Assembly (NCBI RefSeq): GCF_000239775.1
Contig: NZ_CAFI01000470.1
Coordinates: forward strand, 1-56,298
Direction: 5' to 3'
DNA length: 56,298 nucleotides
Source of the DNA: Bradyrhizobium sp. ORS 375
Lineage (GTDB): Bacteria; Pseudomonadota; Alphaproteobacteria; Rhizobiales; Xanthobacteraceae
Shown here: piece after piece, positions 35,401 through 43,305 of the stretch
How the letters are laid out: the number at the start of each line of letters is the position of its first letter
Position numbering within the stretch: the stretch's first letter is position 1
The notes under the pieces: generated by a model
What the model was told of the DNA's origin: nothing
The model's input: only the letters and a program-made list of their open reading frames with translations
Database searches by the model: none
Made by a program: the position numbers and the translations under genes

Positions 35401-35442
35401 CATGGTATCGACCTCGGTCGAGGCCGGGGCCTCGGAATCTGA
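32431..35442 (+). CDS. traA: Ti-type conjugative relaxase/helicase TraA
   Basis: A 1003-residue protein with an N-terminal MobA/MobL relaxase domain (MAIYHLHVKVISRKAGSSAVASAAYRSGSRLRDE, Tyr25 as likely nicking residue; the metal-binding PKPHAHVMLTMR near residue 135) and a RecD-like helicase domain (Walker A VVGHAGTGKSAILG, Walker B VLVIDEAGMV, VLVGDPQQLQAI, GYAATIHKAQGMTVDRVHV). The C-terminal quarter is charged and helical. TraA nicks oriT, stays on the 5' end and unwinds the strand for transfer. Full TraA proteins are often about 1000-1100 residues, so this one looks complete. The frame opens at 32335, but the ATG at 32431 gives the family start. Transfer would need a coupling protein and a mating pore from elsewhere. 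Confidence 0.9.
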   Translation: MAIYHLHVKVISRKAGSSAVASAAYRSGSRLRDERLGRDQDFSGKRGVVHSEVMLPENAPETWSARERLWNDVEAFEVRKDAQLAREVEFALPRELSEAQGIELARDFVRSEFVDLGMIADLNVHWDRAEDGLPKPHAHVMLTMRSVDQNGFGPKARHWNRTELVEHWRERWAELANERLAELDIDTRIDHRSLEAQGIALEPQSQIGAPAKRIEVRGIGGEVNEADRAEMHREIARNNGARIIADPSLGLDAITQQQSTFTRRDLAKFAHRHSDGLDQFNEVMGAMQGAPDLVELGKDGRGEDRFTTRGMIEVEQRLHRAAERIAQRQRHAVRDVDRRAALARAEARGPVLSGEQAEALAHVTDGRDLGVVVGHAGTGKSAILGVAREAWEAAGFEVRGVALSGIAAENLENGSGIVSRTIAGLEHRWEHGRDLLNSRDVLVIDEAGMVGTRQLERVLSHAAEAGAKVVLVGDPQQLQAIEAGAAFRSIHERHGGAEIGEVRRQREDWQRDATRDLATGKVGHALEAYRAHGMVREAESREQARGDLIERWDRDRQASPDRSRIILTHTNGEVRILNEAARERMRAAGDLGNEVHVTVERGARTFASGDRIMFLQNERGLGVKNGTLGTIEQVSAQSMTVQTDDGRSVRFDLKDYNRIDHGYAATIHKAQGMTVDRVHVLATPGMDAHSSYVTLSRHRDGVDLHYGRNDFATADRLTRALSRDRAKDMASDYERADPLQSFAERRGITFRERVAEIVRNLVPEKLRDVFDGLRSPADTLGPDDGPRPGRDTPERESRGTPAERRDIEAPERKVAEVPEADVRRARTRALVRHARAVDAIFKAQEMGDAANPAQMKELQEARRAFDDVRPFGARDAEAAYKKNPELAREAAGGQVSRAVRALQLETELRMDPSRRADRFVERWQKLDQASRRQYKAGDLAGYRATRSAMGDMAKSLEREPQLESMLASRKQDLGIASESGRRLGQELAFAHGIDLGRGRGLGI

Positions 35443-35569
35443 TTCATCCCGTTTGCCGCCATTTCTACGCCACACCCGGCGACCTGCGAGATCCTCTTGT
35501 CTATCCGCAAGTGTTTGCCTGTCTGGTCTTAGAAGCTCTCAGAAACACCCAGCAAGAGGCATCGCCGCC

Positions 35570-35809
35570 GTGCGCGAACCAGACCGTATCATCCGGATGA
35601 AAACCGTCCTCGCCCGGACCGGGCTGTCCCGATCCACCATCTACCGCGAGATCGCCGAAGGCACGTTTCCACCGCAGATTAAAATCAGCATCAACGGATC
35701 AGGCTGGCACGAATTCGAGATCAACTGTTGGATCGCGGATCCAGTCAGATGGCGTCCAACATTAGACTCGATGACGAGTAGAGAAGCACTGTTGCAGGAA
35801 CGCGGGTGA
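35570..35809 (+). CDS. AlpA-family HTH regulator
   Basis: A 79-residue protein. REPDRIIRMKTVLARTGLSRSTIYREIAEGTFPPQIKI, followed by SGWHEFEINCWI, is the typical AlpA fold of short winged HTH regulators that control excisionase or integrase genes of phages and islands. A GTG at 35570 was chosen because AGAGG lies upstream and the frame then includes the conserved N-terminal segment; an ATG at 35596 is the alternative. The last 20 residues diverge from the usual end. It lies 127 bp after traA and may regulate excision or transfer. Confidence 0.8.
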   Translation: MREPDRIIRMKTVLARTGLSRSTIYREIAEGTFPPQIKISINGSGWHEFEINCWIADPVRWRPTLDSMTSREALLQERG

Positions 35810-35907
35810 GCGCAAGATAGCCGGTCGGTTTCTGCAACGGCTATCCAGGGAGATCACTGCCGCGAACCTTCTGCTCCATGGTCATTCCGCGAGTCGTCCT
35901 GCAAGTA

Positions 35908-36327
35908 TTAGCCACGCTTCGAAACTTTAGAGGGATCGACCTGCGCTGGTCTCACCGCGAAGGGAAGCGACACTCCTGCGACGCTGCACACGGCGTCGAT
36001 CAGGAGCCGAAACGCTCGGGCTTCGAGGTCTAGACAATCCGGTGACACGGTCCAGTAGTGCGAGACAATGTGGGCTGCCAGACGAGCCTTTACCGCGATC
36101 CCCTCTATACCATCAGCTGGAGTTGCTAGGATTGCTCGCTCCATAGGCTCCATGCTAGCCAAGAAGGCCTCGATGCGAGCCATCGAAGCAGCTTCATCCA
36201 TTTCCAAGGACGAAAGCTCTCGAGTTGCGGCATCATATTGCTTACCGAGCGCCAGCAGCTTCGCGTCGTGCCGCCTTCGACGCAACGCTCGGCGATTACA
36301 GCGCGGCAGATCTCGGATATTCCCCAT
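35908..36327 (-). CDS. hypothetical protein, 139 residues
   Basis: I do not recognise a known family. The N-terminus is basic (RCNRRALRRRRHDAK), followed by a helical, acidic stretch (TRELSSLEMDEAASMARIEAF) that may form a short coiled coil, and a C-terminal part with LDLEARAFRLLIDAVCSVAGV. It has no signal peptide or membrane segment. It stands opposite to its neighbours between two small HTH genes, the usual place for island-specific accessory proteins. Coding potential is supported by length and a coherent helical pattern only. Confidence 0.45.
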   Translation of the reverse strand: MGNIRDLPRCNRRALRRRRHDAKLLALGKQYDAATRELSSLEMDEAASMARIEAFLASMEPMERAILATPADGIEGIAVKARLAAHIVSHYWTVSPDCLDLEARAFRLLIDAVCSVAGVSLPFAVRPAQVDPSKVSKRG

Positions 36328-36468
36328 GATCTGAAACCTGCTCCAAATTCAAAGTTTGCCCCTAGCAGCACCCCGAGGTGCATAATCGGGGAGCAATGTA
36401 CCTCATAGTCATCATTTTGATACCTATAGCAAGTCGCCTCATAATCGTCAATCGGCTGGATATGCGTC

Positions 36469-36711
36469 GTGGAAAAGCGAACCCATAGACGCCGAGCAAG
36501 AGAGATCCTGGCCCGTAACATGCGAATGTTGCGAGCGGCCCAGGGTATTAGCCAAGAGACGCTGTCACACGACGCTGGGATCAACCGAACCTACGTCAGT
36601 TCGGTAGAGCGCTGCGAACGGAATGTGTCGATCGACAACATCGAAAAGATCGCCAAGGCATTAAAGATCGAGGTTTGGAAGTTGCTGAAGCCAGATTTGT
36701 TGGACGCCTAG
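36469..36711 (+). CDS. XRE-family HTH transcriptional regulator
   Basis: An 80-residue protein that is essentially one Cro/C1-type DNA-binding domain: NMRMLRAAQGISQETLSHDAGINRTYVSSVERCERNVSIDNIEKIAKALKI. The five-helix layout and the GISQ...AGINRTYVSSVE recognition segment are clear. The start is a GTG at 36469; the basic leader HRRRAREILA before the domain is usual. Such regulators often control excision, transfer or toxin genes of islands, but no specific target is evident here. Confidence 0.85.
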   Translation: MEKRTHRRRAREILARNMRMLRAAQGISQETLSHDAGINRTYVSSVERCERNVSIDNIEKIAKALKIEVWKLLKPDLLDA

Positions 36712-37210
36712 CTCTTCGGGACAACAGTATTCCTTTGTGCATTTTAGCTGATCTGCTGTCCCAGGAACAAAAATGACCGAGCACGTTTAAGACGTATAAA
36801 TAGCTAGACGTCGATGGACGGTTGGTAGCTTGCGAATGGCTTGGCGGCACACCAGATTGGCTGAAGCTCTGCGCGATGATCGCTCACGTACGAGACTGTG
36901 CAAGAAGTGACGACGTCGCGCGCAGTAGTAACCCGCACGCATAGCCGCAGTCACAAAGCTCGGCCACCGAACCGATGTCGGCGCCCTCGAGGAGAAGAGG
37001 GCTGGCGTTCGCTCCCTAGGGAACCCTGGGCAGATACGACGACGCCATTGGCCGACTACTGCTCGTCATCATGGGCCGCCGGGGCCAACACGGCAGAATG
37101 CCGACAACTGCTGGCCGCCCCCCGTTCTACTCACACTAACCGACGCTAAGCGACTGAGATTCCAAATTGCTCGACGGCCCTAGCATCTAATTGTGCCCGC
37201 GAGACGTTGA
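36712..37210. other. non-coding stretch, about 500 bp, nothing recognised
   Basis: An open frame at 36898-37149 has no family likeness and a composition rich in Arg, Thr and Ser that suggests chance. No RNA gene, repeat or clear terminator was seen. The stretch leads into a helicase gene fragment on the minus strand. Confidence 0.4.
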
Positions 37211-37396
37211 TCATCTCATCAGCGATAAAACACTCTGCGGGACTTCAACGGCCTCCTTTGCGCGGGTCAGGGCAACGTAGAAGAGGCGCACTTCTGTAGG
37301 ATCAGGACCATTGGTGGGCTTTCCCGGCTGGCTGCGTAGAAAATCATCCATGAGGCGGACTGCGCCGCGGCGGACCGGCTCGACGAGCTTACGTGC
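37211..37396 (-). pseudogene. C-terminal fragment of a UvrD-like helicase
   Basis: The minus-strand frame reads ARKLVEPVRRGAVRLMDDFL, then GPDPTEVRLFYVALTRAKEAVEVPQS and a stop. VRLFYVALTRAKE is helicase motif VI of the UvrD/Rep group. Nothing of the earlier motifs precedes it: at about 37396 the sequence changes into the N-terminally cut AddA-like gene on the opposite strand. The two genes are thus joined head to head with both 5' parts missing, as after one deletion event. Confidence 0.65.
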
Positions 37397-40300
37397 GGAA
37401 CGATCCATTCCTTCTGTCACGATCTCCTTCTCACATACGCGGTGGAAGCGGCAATCGATCCCGGTGCGGAAATCCTCGACGGGGATCAGGCCGATTTCGC
37501 CTTCGACGCGATCTTCGACCGATGGTGGCGCGGCCGGCTGGATCGCGACGCGCCGACGTCGACGGGCGATCCCATCGCATCCGTCGCGCGCCGGGATCCG
37601 ATCGGAGCCGAAGGATTGCTCTGCAGCTTCGCGAAATTCCGCCGACGCTATCGGTCCGGACGCCCCCTCCCCGCCGACCTCGATTCCGATGCCGACCTAG
37701 ACCTCGCGGAAGCCGTGCGCGAATTCCGCCGGTGGTGCGATGGGGTCGACGTGCCGCCAGAAGCCGATCCGGACATCGTCGCGCTCGAGTCCTTGGTGGC
37801 GCATTTCCGCGGACGCTTCGATCCCATGCCCGACTTCGAAGGTCTATGGACGTTGGCCCATCCCGCGTGGCTTCCGATCATGCGGAAGGGAACGTTCGAT
37901 CTGCGGGAGTATCAGCGACGGACCTTGTGGAAGAAGGCAGGCGGGAAGGAGAACGGCGATCGGCTGGCCGACGAGGCGGACGAACACTTCGCGCGATGCA
38001 AGCGGGCCTACGGCACGTTGATGGGGCGGATCGCGACCGCGATCATCGGAACGTTCTCCGCCGAGATCGAAGAAGTCTTGACGCAATACGAGGCGTTCAA
38101 GCGGCGAGCCGCCGTACTGGATTTCGACGATCTCCTGTTTACGTGCCGGGCCGTGCTGCGCGACAACGCCATCGTCCGCACGACCGCCGCGGCGCGATTC
38201 GGGCATCTGCTCGTAGACGAGTTTCAGGACACCGATCCCGTCCAGGCGTCTATCATCTTCCTGTTGTGCGGAACGTCCGACATCACATGCGCTTGGCACG
38301 AGCGGTCGCTGACGCCGGGAAATCTTTTCGTCGTCGGCGATCCGAAACAAGCCATCTATCGCTTTCGTGGCGCCGACCTAGCGACCTATCTCGTGGTGCG
38401 CGACGCGATCGCGAGACAATTTCCGGACAACATCCTCCGGGTGACAGCCAACTTCCGCTCCCGCGGCCAGATCCTGGATCACGTCAATCGCTGTTTCGAG
38501 GAACGGCTGTCGTCCCAGGACGCCGGCTACGTCGCGCTCCGCAACACCCGAGACGACGTCCGAGGCGGCGTGCCGTGCGTGGCTAAAGTCTCCGTTCAGC
38601 TTCCTCCGCAGACGAAAGTCGACGGCGCGCGCGACGAAGAGGCACAAGTCGTCGCCGGGGTATGCGCGCGGCTGATCGGCAATCTCGAGATCGAACTCAA
38701 CGATGGCGAGAGACGGCGCTTGCGACCGGGCGACATCGCATTGCTGGCTCCGGTGTCGACGGATCTCTGGCGGTACGAACGCGCGCTGGAGGAAGCAGGT
38801 CTGCCGTTCGCCTCCCAGGCCGGCAAGAACCTCTTCAAGCGTCAAGAAGCCCAGGATCTCGTGGCCCTGATCCGCGCCTTGGCCGATACCCGGGATACGC
38901 TGGCTCTCGGTGCCCTGCTGCGGGGTCCGCTCGTAGGCCTTACAGAACAAGAATTGCTCGACATCACGGCGAGCATACCGGCCGAAGGCGACAGAATCGT
39001 CGGTCTGTCGCTGCGAACCGACCCGACCACTATCGGAAATCCGGTGGCGCGTGAGGTGCTGTCGATCTTGGGAGACCTGCGCCGGCGCATGAACGGCACG
39101 ACGCCCGCTTCGATCCTCGCGGAGGCCATCGAGCGGCTGCAGATCCGCGCCGTCGTCGCGGCGCGCAGTGCCGACCAGGCCGCCCGTTCTCTCGCGAATA
39201 TCGACGGCCTGATCGAGCGCGCGCGCAGCTATGACGTGCGCGGCTTCGTTCAATTCGCCAGGGACGTGGACGACGAGTGGTCGGGCGGATCGGGCTCGCC
39301 GGAAGGCATGATCGAGGCGGACGGCCAATCCATCGAGATCGTCACCGTGCACAGCTCGAAGGGCTTGGAATGGCCGGTCGTCATTCCGATCAACCGAGCC
39401 TCCATGCCGCGAAGGGCGGAAGCTTTCGTGCATCGGCGGCGCGACGAGAGCCTACACTGGGCTTTGGGGCAGATCGTGCCGCCTGGGTTGGGAGAAGCGC
39501 TGCAGACCGAAGAGGCCGAGAAGAGGGACGAGAACGTACGACTGCTCTACGTGGCGTGCACGCGCGCGATGGAGCTTCTAGTCATACCGGACTTCACATG
39601 GAGCAACGACGCCTCCTGGGCGAAGGTCTTGGATTTCAAGCTCGACACGATCCCGGAACTGAATATCGGCCGCTTCCCGCGTTCGCCGATCGTGTCGCAG
39701 CCGCCGGCCATCAACCTCCAGAGCGCGCAGATCTTCGCGGAGGAACGATCTCGCATCGATGCGGCGCCACACGTGCGTTGGATCAAGCCCAGCGACGGCG
39801 ACCCGGACGTGATCACCGCTCCGTTGTCTCCAGATGCGGGTGGCAAGGGACCGGTCAGCCCTGCCGCGGCGATCGAGGGCGGATATATCCGCGGTATCCT
39901 CTTGCACAAATTCATGGAGGAGCTGATCACCGGAGAAATCGAGGAGGACGTGGCTGTCGTCACCAGCCGGTCGGCGGAGTTGCTCGCTCAACTATCGTCG
40001 ATGTCGCCGACCGGAGCTGTCATCGAAGCGGCAGAAATCGCAACGACCGCGCTCGGGACGCTGCACCTTCCGGACATCATCGCATATCGTGGACGTATGG
40101 TCGCTGAAGTGCCGATTTACGCCGCCGCGTCCGCCGACCATCTCGTCGCGGGTCGAGCCGATGCCGTCGCGCACGACGACGAAGGACAGGTCGTATTCGA
40201 CTGGAAAAGCGACGTCGCCCCGAATGAAGCCGAATCCGCCGGCGCAACTCTACGCAAAGAGCGAGTAGGCGCCCACTGGCTGGGCAGTGGCCCGCACTTT

Positions 40301-40510
40301 CGTTTTCGCAACGTGGCGTCGATAACGGTTTCGGCGGCATCTACCGCCAAGAGCTTGACTTCGTCATTACGGTCGGCACTGAAAACCCGAATGACACGCT
40401 CGATGGGGGCCAAGTCATGCCTGACGTCTATATACAGCAAGTTCTCAAACCTCACGACACGAGGGAGGCCAATACCTGTCGATATCGGCGATCGTCCAGA
40501 CCCAACGTGA
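37397..40510 (+). pseudogene. AddA-like UvrD helicase-nuclease, truncated at both ends
   Basis: Family text begins abruptly at about 37397 with GTIHSFCHDLLLTYAVEAAIDPG, so roughly the first 100 residues, including Walker A, are missing. The only usable start is the GTG at 37442. Later motifs are present: LDFDDLLF, LLVDEFQDTDPVQ (motif II), VGDPKQAIYRFRGAD (III), NFRSRGQILD (IV), VTVHSSKGLEWPVV (V) and VRLLYVACTRAMELLVI (VI). Near the end, the nuclease active site reads AGRADAVAHDDEGQVVFDWKSD. After that, at about 40250, the family sequence is lost, and a frame change would give only QLYAKS and a stop. Without Walker A it should not be a working ATPase. Confidence 0.7.
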
Positions 40511-40719
40511 TGGGGCGTCCGCACTCTGGCAGATCGGAAAATTTAGTGTCGGTAGTGTCCTTTGGGTAGAGAAGCTTGAGTGCTTGATAATTCTGGTCGC
40601 CTAGCGGTTACGTTGATCTGCGTTTTCGAAGTCACAATCTTATTGAGAGAGAAAGTACCGGGCGCTTCTTGGTACCTTTGATTGATCGAACTGGCAATAA
40701 TTCGGCAGAGTTTACTTGC

Positions 40720-42144
40720 TCATCGACTGCCGATACGCTGCACGTCGCTTTCACTAATCGGGTAGTCCCACCACCCGATATTGAACAGACGGCCGAGCTC
40801 ATGCCCGCGCTCCAAGAGCCGCTTCTTCAGCTCGTCGACTGATGGCACACTCAACGTTTGCGCGAGTTCTGCAGCACGAGCTTTTCGCTCGGCGTCGAGC
40901 AGGAAACGCGGCACACCTTTCATATATAGGCTGCTCCATGGACGCCAAGCAAAGTGCGGCCCACGCTCCTCCGGAGCCAGCTCACCGCGCAAGAACAGAA
41001 AGAAGTCAGCAGCAATGAAATTCTCTTCCGGCACGATCGCGGCCAAGCTGCCAGACGAATGTCTTTCATGCAGCAGATCAGCGTGGACGGAAATCCTCTG
41101 ACGCTGCTGGCTAGCTCCGCCGAGCATACCAGTGTGAGAGGAGGCATCGGACCATTCGCGATTGCCTGGACCGCCAGTTCTACGGTGATAGCGTACGGGT
41201 ACCGGCTCTTGCAGCAGCTCCGCGATCAAGGCATATCGATTTTCACGCAGCAGGCACGCAAAGAGCGTGACCATGAGCTCATGACCCACGAACCGGAAGA
41301 AATCAAAGTCGGCTTCGCTGTACGTCCCGCTGCATCCCTCTGGCAGATGGTATCGCTCAAGAATATTGCCGAACCACCGATAGCATTCCAAAGCGGCCTC
41401 GGCGTCGTTCATTACAGCGACAACCTCGACGATCTTTGAAAACTCCAGTATCGGCTCTTGACTTTCGTTCAAGGCCTTCTCTAGTTCCTCGATCTTGCCA
41501 CCCGCAGAAGCTTTCGTCGGATTCAAGGCATCTAACTGCTGCAGGATCGCCGCAAGGTTGCGGCGTAAGACGAGCATCCGATTTCCTTGCTGTGCTTCTA
41601 TTGCTGCTACAGCCGCAAGAACCGCCGGTTCATCTTCGACTTGCGGAACTCCTGCGAGCGCTGCCCGCAGCGCGGCGTCCAACCGTTTGGAGAGATCAGA
41701 GCGAACAGTAGACTTCCCTGTTGCGTCCTCTGACACCTCATACGCGAGGATTCGACGCGTTCGGAGGTCGAATGGCAGATCCTCGATCGCACCATACGCT
41801 CGATTGAACACGAGGATGATCCGTTCGTAGCCGAGCGCTCTTAGGGCATATCCGAGTTCAATCAATACATTTGGATTGGGCGTCGGGCGCCCGCCTGCGA
41901 CCTTGTTAATTATGGAAACGTCCACGACAACCACATCCGCAGCAGCGATCTTCGCGAAGATCGTTGCTGCGATATCGGGCGAACCGGCAACGCCCTCGGT
42001 ATCGCGGTCGACAACCGGTTCCACCGCAACAGTGTCGTCACCCGCAATAGCGGCGGCTGCGAATTCAAGCGCCCGCTGGATAAAGCCGCGATTGGTGGAG
42101 TTCGGCAGATCCGACTGCCAAGAGTAAAATACGATTCGCCGCAT
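40720..42144 (-). CDS. TIR-like domain protein, candidate defence effector
   Basis: A 474-residue protein. Residues 1-150 look like a TIR-like nucleotide-binding domain: MRRIVFYSWQSDLPNSTNRGF, PDIAATIFAKIAAADVVVVDVSIIN, then PNPNVLIELGYALRALG with Glu96 at the position of the catalytic glutamate of NAD-consuming TIR domains. The remainder is a helical region without a family I recognise (around EIVEVVAVMNDAEAALECYRWFGNIL and a second half ending RLFNIGWWDYP). TIR proteins in bacteria often degrade NAD after phage sensing. The gene is intact and lies among degraded island genes, next to the right end, a typical place for defence cargo. The activity is inferred only. Confidence 0.65.
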   Translation of the reverse strand: MRRIVFYSWQSDLPNSTNRGFIQRALEFAAAAIAGDDTVAVEPVVDRDTEGVAGSPDIAATIFAKIAAADVVVVDVSIINKVAGGRPTPNPNVLIELGYALRALGYERIILVFNRAYGAIEDLPFDLRTRRILAYEVSEDATGKSTVRSDLSKRLDAALRAALAGVPQVEDEPAVLAAVAAIEAQQGNRMLVLRRNLAAILQQLDALNPTKASAGGKIEELEKALNESQEPILEFSKIVEVVAVMNDAEAALECYRWFGNILERYHLPEGCSGTYSEADFDFFRFVGHELMVTLFACLLRENRYALIAELLQEPVPVRYHRRTGGPGNREWSDASSHTGMLGGASQQRQRISVHADLLHERHSSGSLAAIVPEENFIAADFFLFLRGELAPEERGPHFAWRPWSSLYMKGVPRFLLDAERKARAAELAQTLSVPSVDELKKRLLERGHELGRLFNIGWWDYPISESDVQRIGSR

Positions 42145-42338
42145 GTACGTATATTGCCCGACTGCAAGCTTAAGCGCTACTTCGCGACCGACAGGCTCGA
42201 CCTGCCCTCCTCCGACTGGCGAAATCGCGATATGTAGAAATTCTTTGCGCTATCTCGTCGTACCACTTGATAGGATCAGGCGAACGCACGGCGTCAGCTC
42301 TGCTTCTTTAGCCATTGAATGCGCGACGCAGTCACTAA

Positions 42339-42635
42339 CGCAGGCTGCTGTTCGGCTGTCAGCCGCACGGCCTGCGGAAGGCGACCGTCCGTCGATTAGC
42401 GGAGGCTCGGGCGACGGCGAAGATGATCACGTCCGCCATTGGCCACACGACTCTTGCAGAGGCTGAGCGATGCACTGAGGAGGCTGATCAGGCGAGGCTC
42501 GCGGTCCATGCTCTGGCGCGCCTTGAAGGACACAAGGCGAACGACTTTCGTCAAAGGCAATCTGCCGATTTTGTAGAACCGCCCAAAAAGCCAAGAAAAT
42601 CAATGGCGGTTGGGCAGAACTGGCGCTTCCTATGA
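42339..42635 (+). pseudogene. C-terminal remnant of a second tyrosine integrase
   Basis: In one frame the sequence reads PHGLRKATVRRLAEARATAKMITS, then AIGHTTLAEAERCTEEADQARLAVHALARLEGHKAND. This is the catalytic end of a tyrosine recombinase: box II H-G-L-R is intact, the GH pair is present, and the usual AERYT reads AERCT, so the nucleophilic tyrosine is a cysteine. An in-frame stop lies just upstream of 42339, and earlier domains are missing. The family is not that of the left-end integrase. It suggests that another element used this site earlier. Confidence 0.7.
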
Positions 42636-42887
42636 GAATTGAACCCCTATTTCAGCGTTGAGAGTCAATCGAGGTGTAACGAACGATATCGATCGAGACG
42701 GTAAAACAGGAGCGATCGGGTCGCGGGGTCGGATCCAAGGTTGGTCATAGGCTGCTTGTCGCGAGGAAGCCTCCATAGCGCGAAATTTGGAAAGCGAAAG
42801 ACGAAGACGGCAAGATCGTAGGAAGACGTTTGCGGGTCCGACAGATCAATCGAGCGAAGACCTACCTCGCGTCGAGATCAAAATTTC

Positions 42888-42910
42888 CCCAGACTAAAAC
42901 CCAGACTAAA
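42888..42910. repeat. 11-bp motif pair, candidate integrase arm site (right)
   Basis: CCCAGACTAAA occurs at 42888-42898 and 42900-42910, as in the tandem pair at 5324-5345 near the left end and in the same orientation. It lies 66 bp inside the right attachment repeat. The remaining gap from 42636 to 42975 shows no gene. Confidence 0.55.
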
Positions 42911-42975
42911 TGAAAAATTTAGCATGGGCCATTTTAGGCCAAAGCAAAAAACCGACGATTATTGAAGAAGATAAC

Positions 42976-43052
42976 TGGCGCGCCCGGAACGATTCGAACG
43001 TCCGACCCTCAGATTCGTAGTCTGATGCTCTATCCAGCTGAGCTACGGGCGC
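42976..43052 (-). tRNA. tRNA-Arg (anticodon ACG)
   Basis: The minus strand folds into a full cloverleaf: acceptor stem GCGCCCG/CGGGCGC, discriminator G and encoded CCA, anticodon stem TCAGA/TCTGA with the loop CTACGAA (anticodon ACG), and the T-arm with GTTCGAATC. Its last 46 bases (42976-43021) are repeated at 5136-5181, so the 3' part was supplied by the island on integration and the tRNA stays functional. tRNA-Arg 3' ends are common targets of tyrosine integrases. Confidence 0.95.
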
Positions 43053-43305
43053 GTTTTTCGCTGTGGCGGGCTCCAGGCCTCGACGGCCGGATCCCGGAAG
43101 GCCGGAGCGGCAAATGCCGGCTGGCCTCGCGAAGGGCCTCTGACTAACGGCTCGGAGGCCACTTGGCAAGGCTGGAGCCAGACATTTTGCGAGCATTTTT
43201 CCGCAAGGGTTCAATGTCGGGCGGGTGGGCCAGGATCGCCAGTCCGGCGAGGTGCGACGAGGGCCCGGCCCGGATCCGCGGGATCGACAGGCGCGAGTGC
43301 GCCGG

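Larger units (their letters stand above)
5136..43021. mobile_element. genomic island integrated in tRNA-Arg (about 37.9 kb)
   Basis: The two ends are an identical 46-bp direct repeat (5136-5181 and 42976-43021) that corresponds to the 3' part of tRNA-Arg, including CCA. The complete tRNA is restored at the right end, while the left copy is the displaced chromosomal 3' end. A tyrosine integrase starts about 180 bp inside the left repeat, and an 11-bp tandem motif recurs near both ends. The cargo includes a putative N-N-bond biosynthetic cluster, an IS21 copy, a Ti-type relaxase with oriT and a TIR-like gene. Mobilisation looks reduced: no traG or trb genes are present, so conjugation would need help in trans. 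Excision by the integrase remains possible. Confidence 0.88.

Noticed and set aside
36898-37149. An 83-codon frame in the gap after the XRE gene.
   Set aside because: It has biased composition, no recognisable domain and no ribosome binding site.
40117-40524. A 135-codon minus-strand frame overlapping the end of the AddA-like gene.
   Set aside because: Some stretches (VVRFENLLYIDVRHDLAPIERVIRVFS) look protein-like, but I recognise no family and cannot separate it from a chance frame. It may be a gene fragment at the joint.
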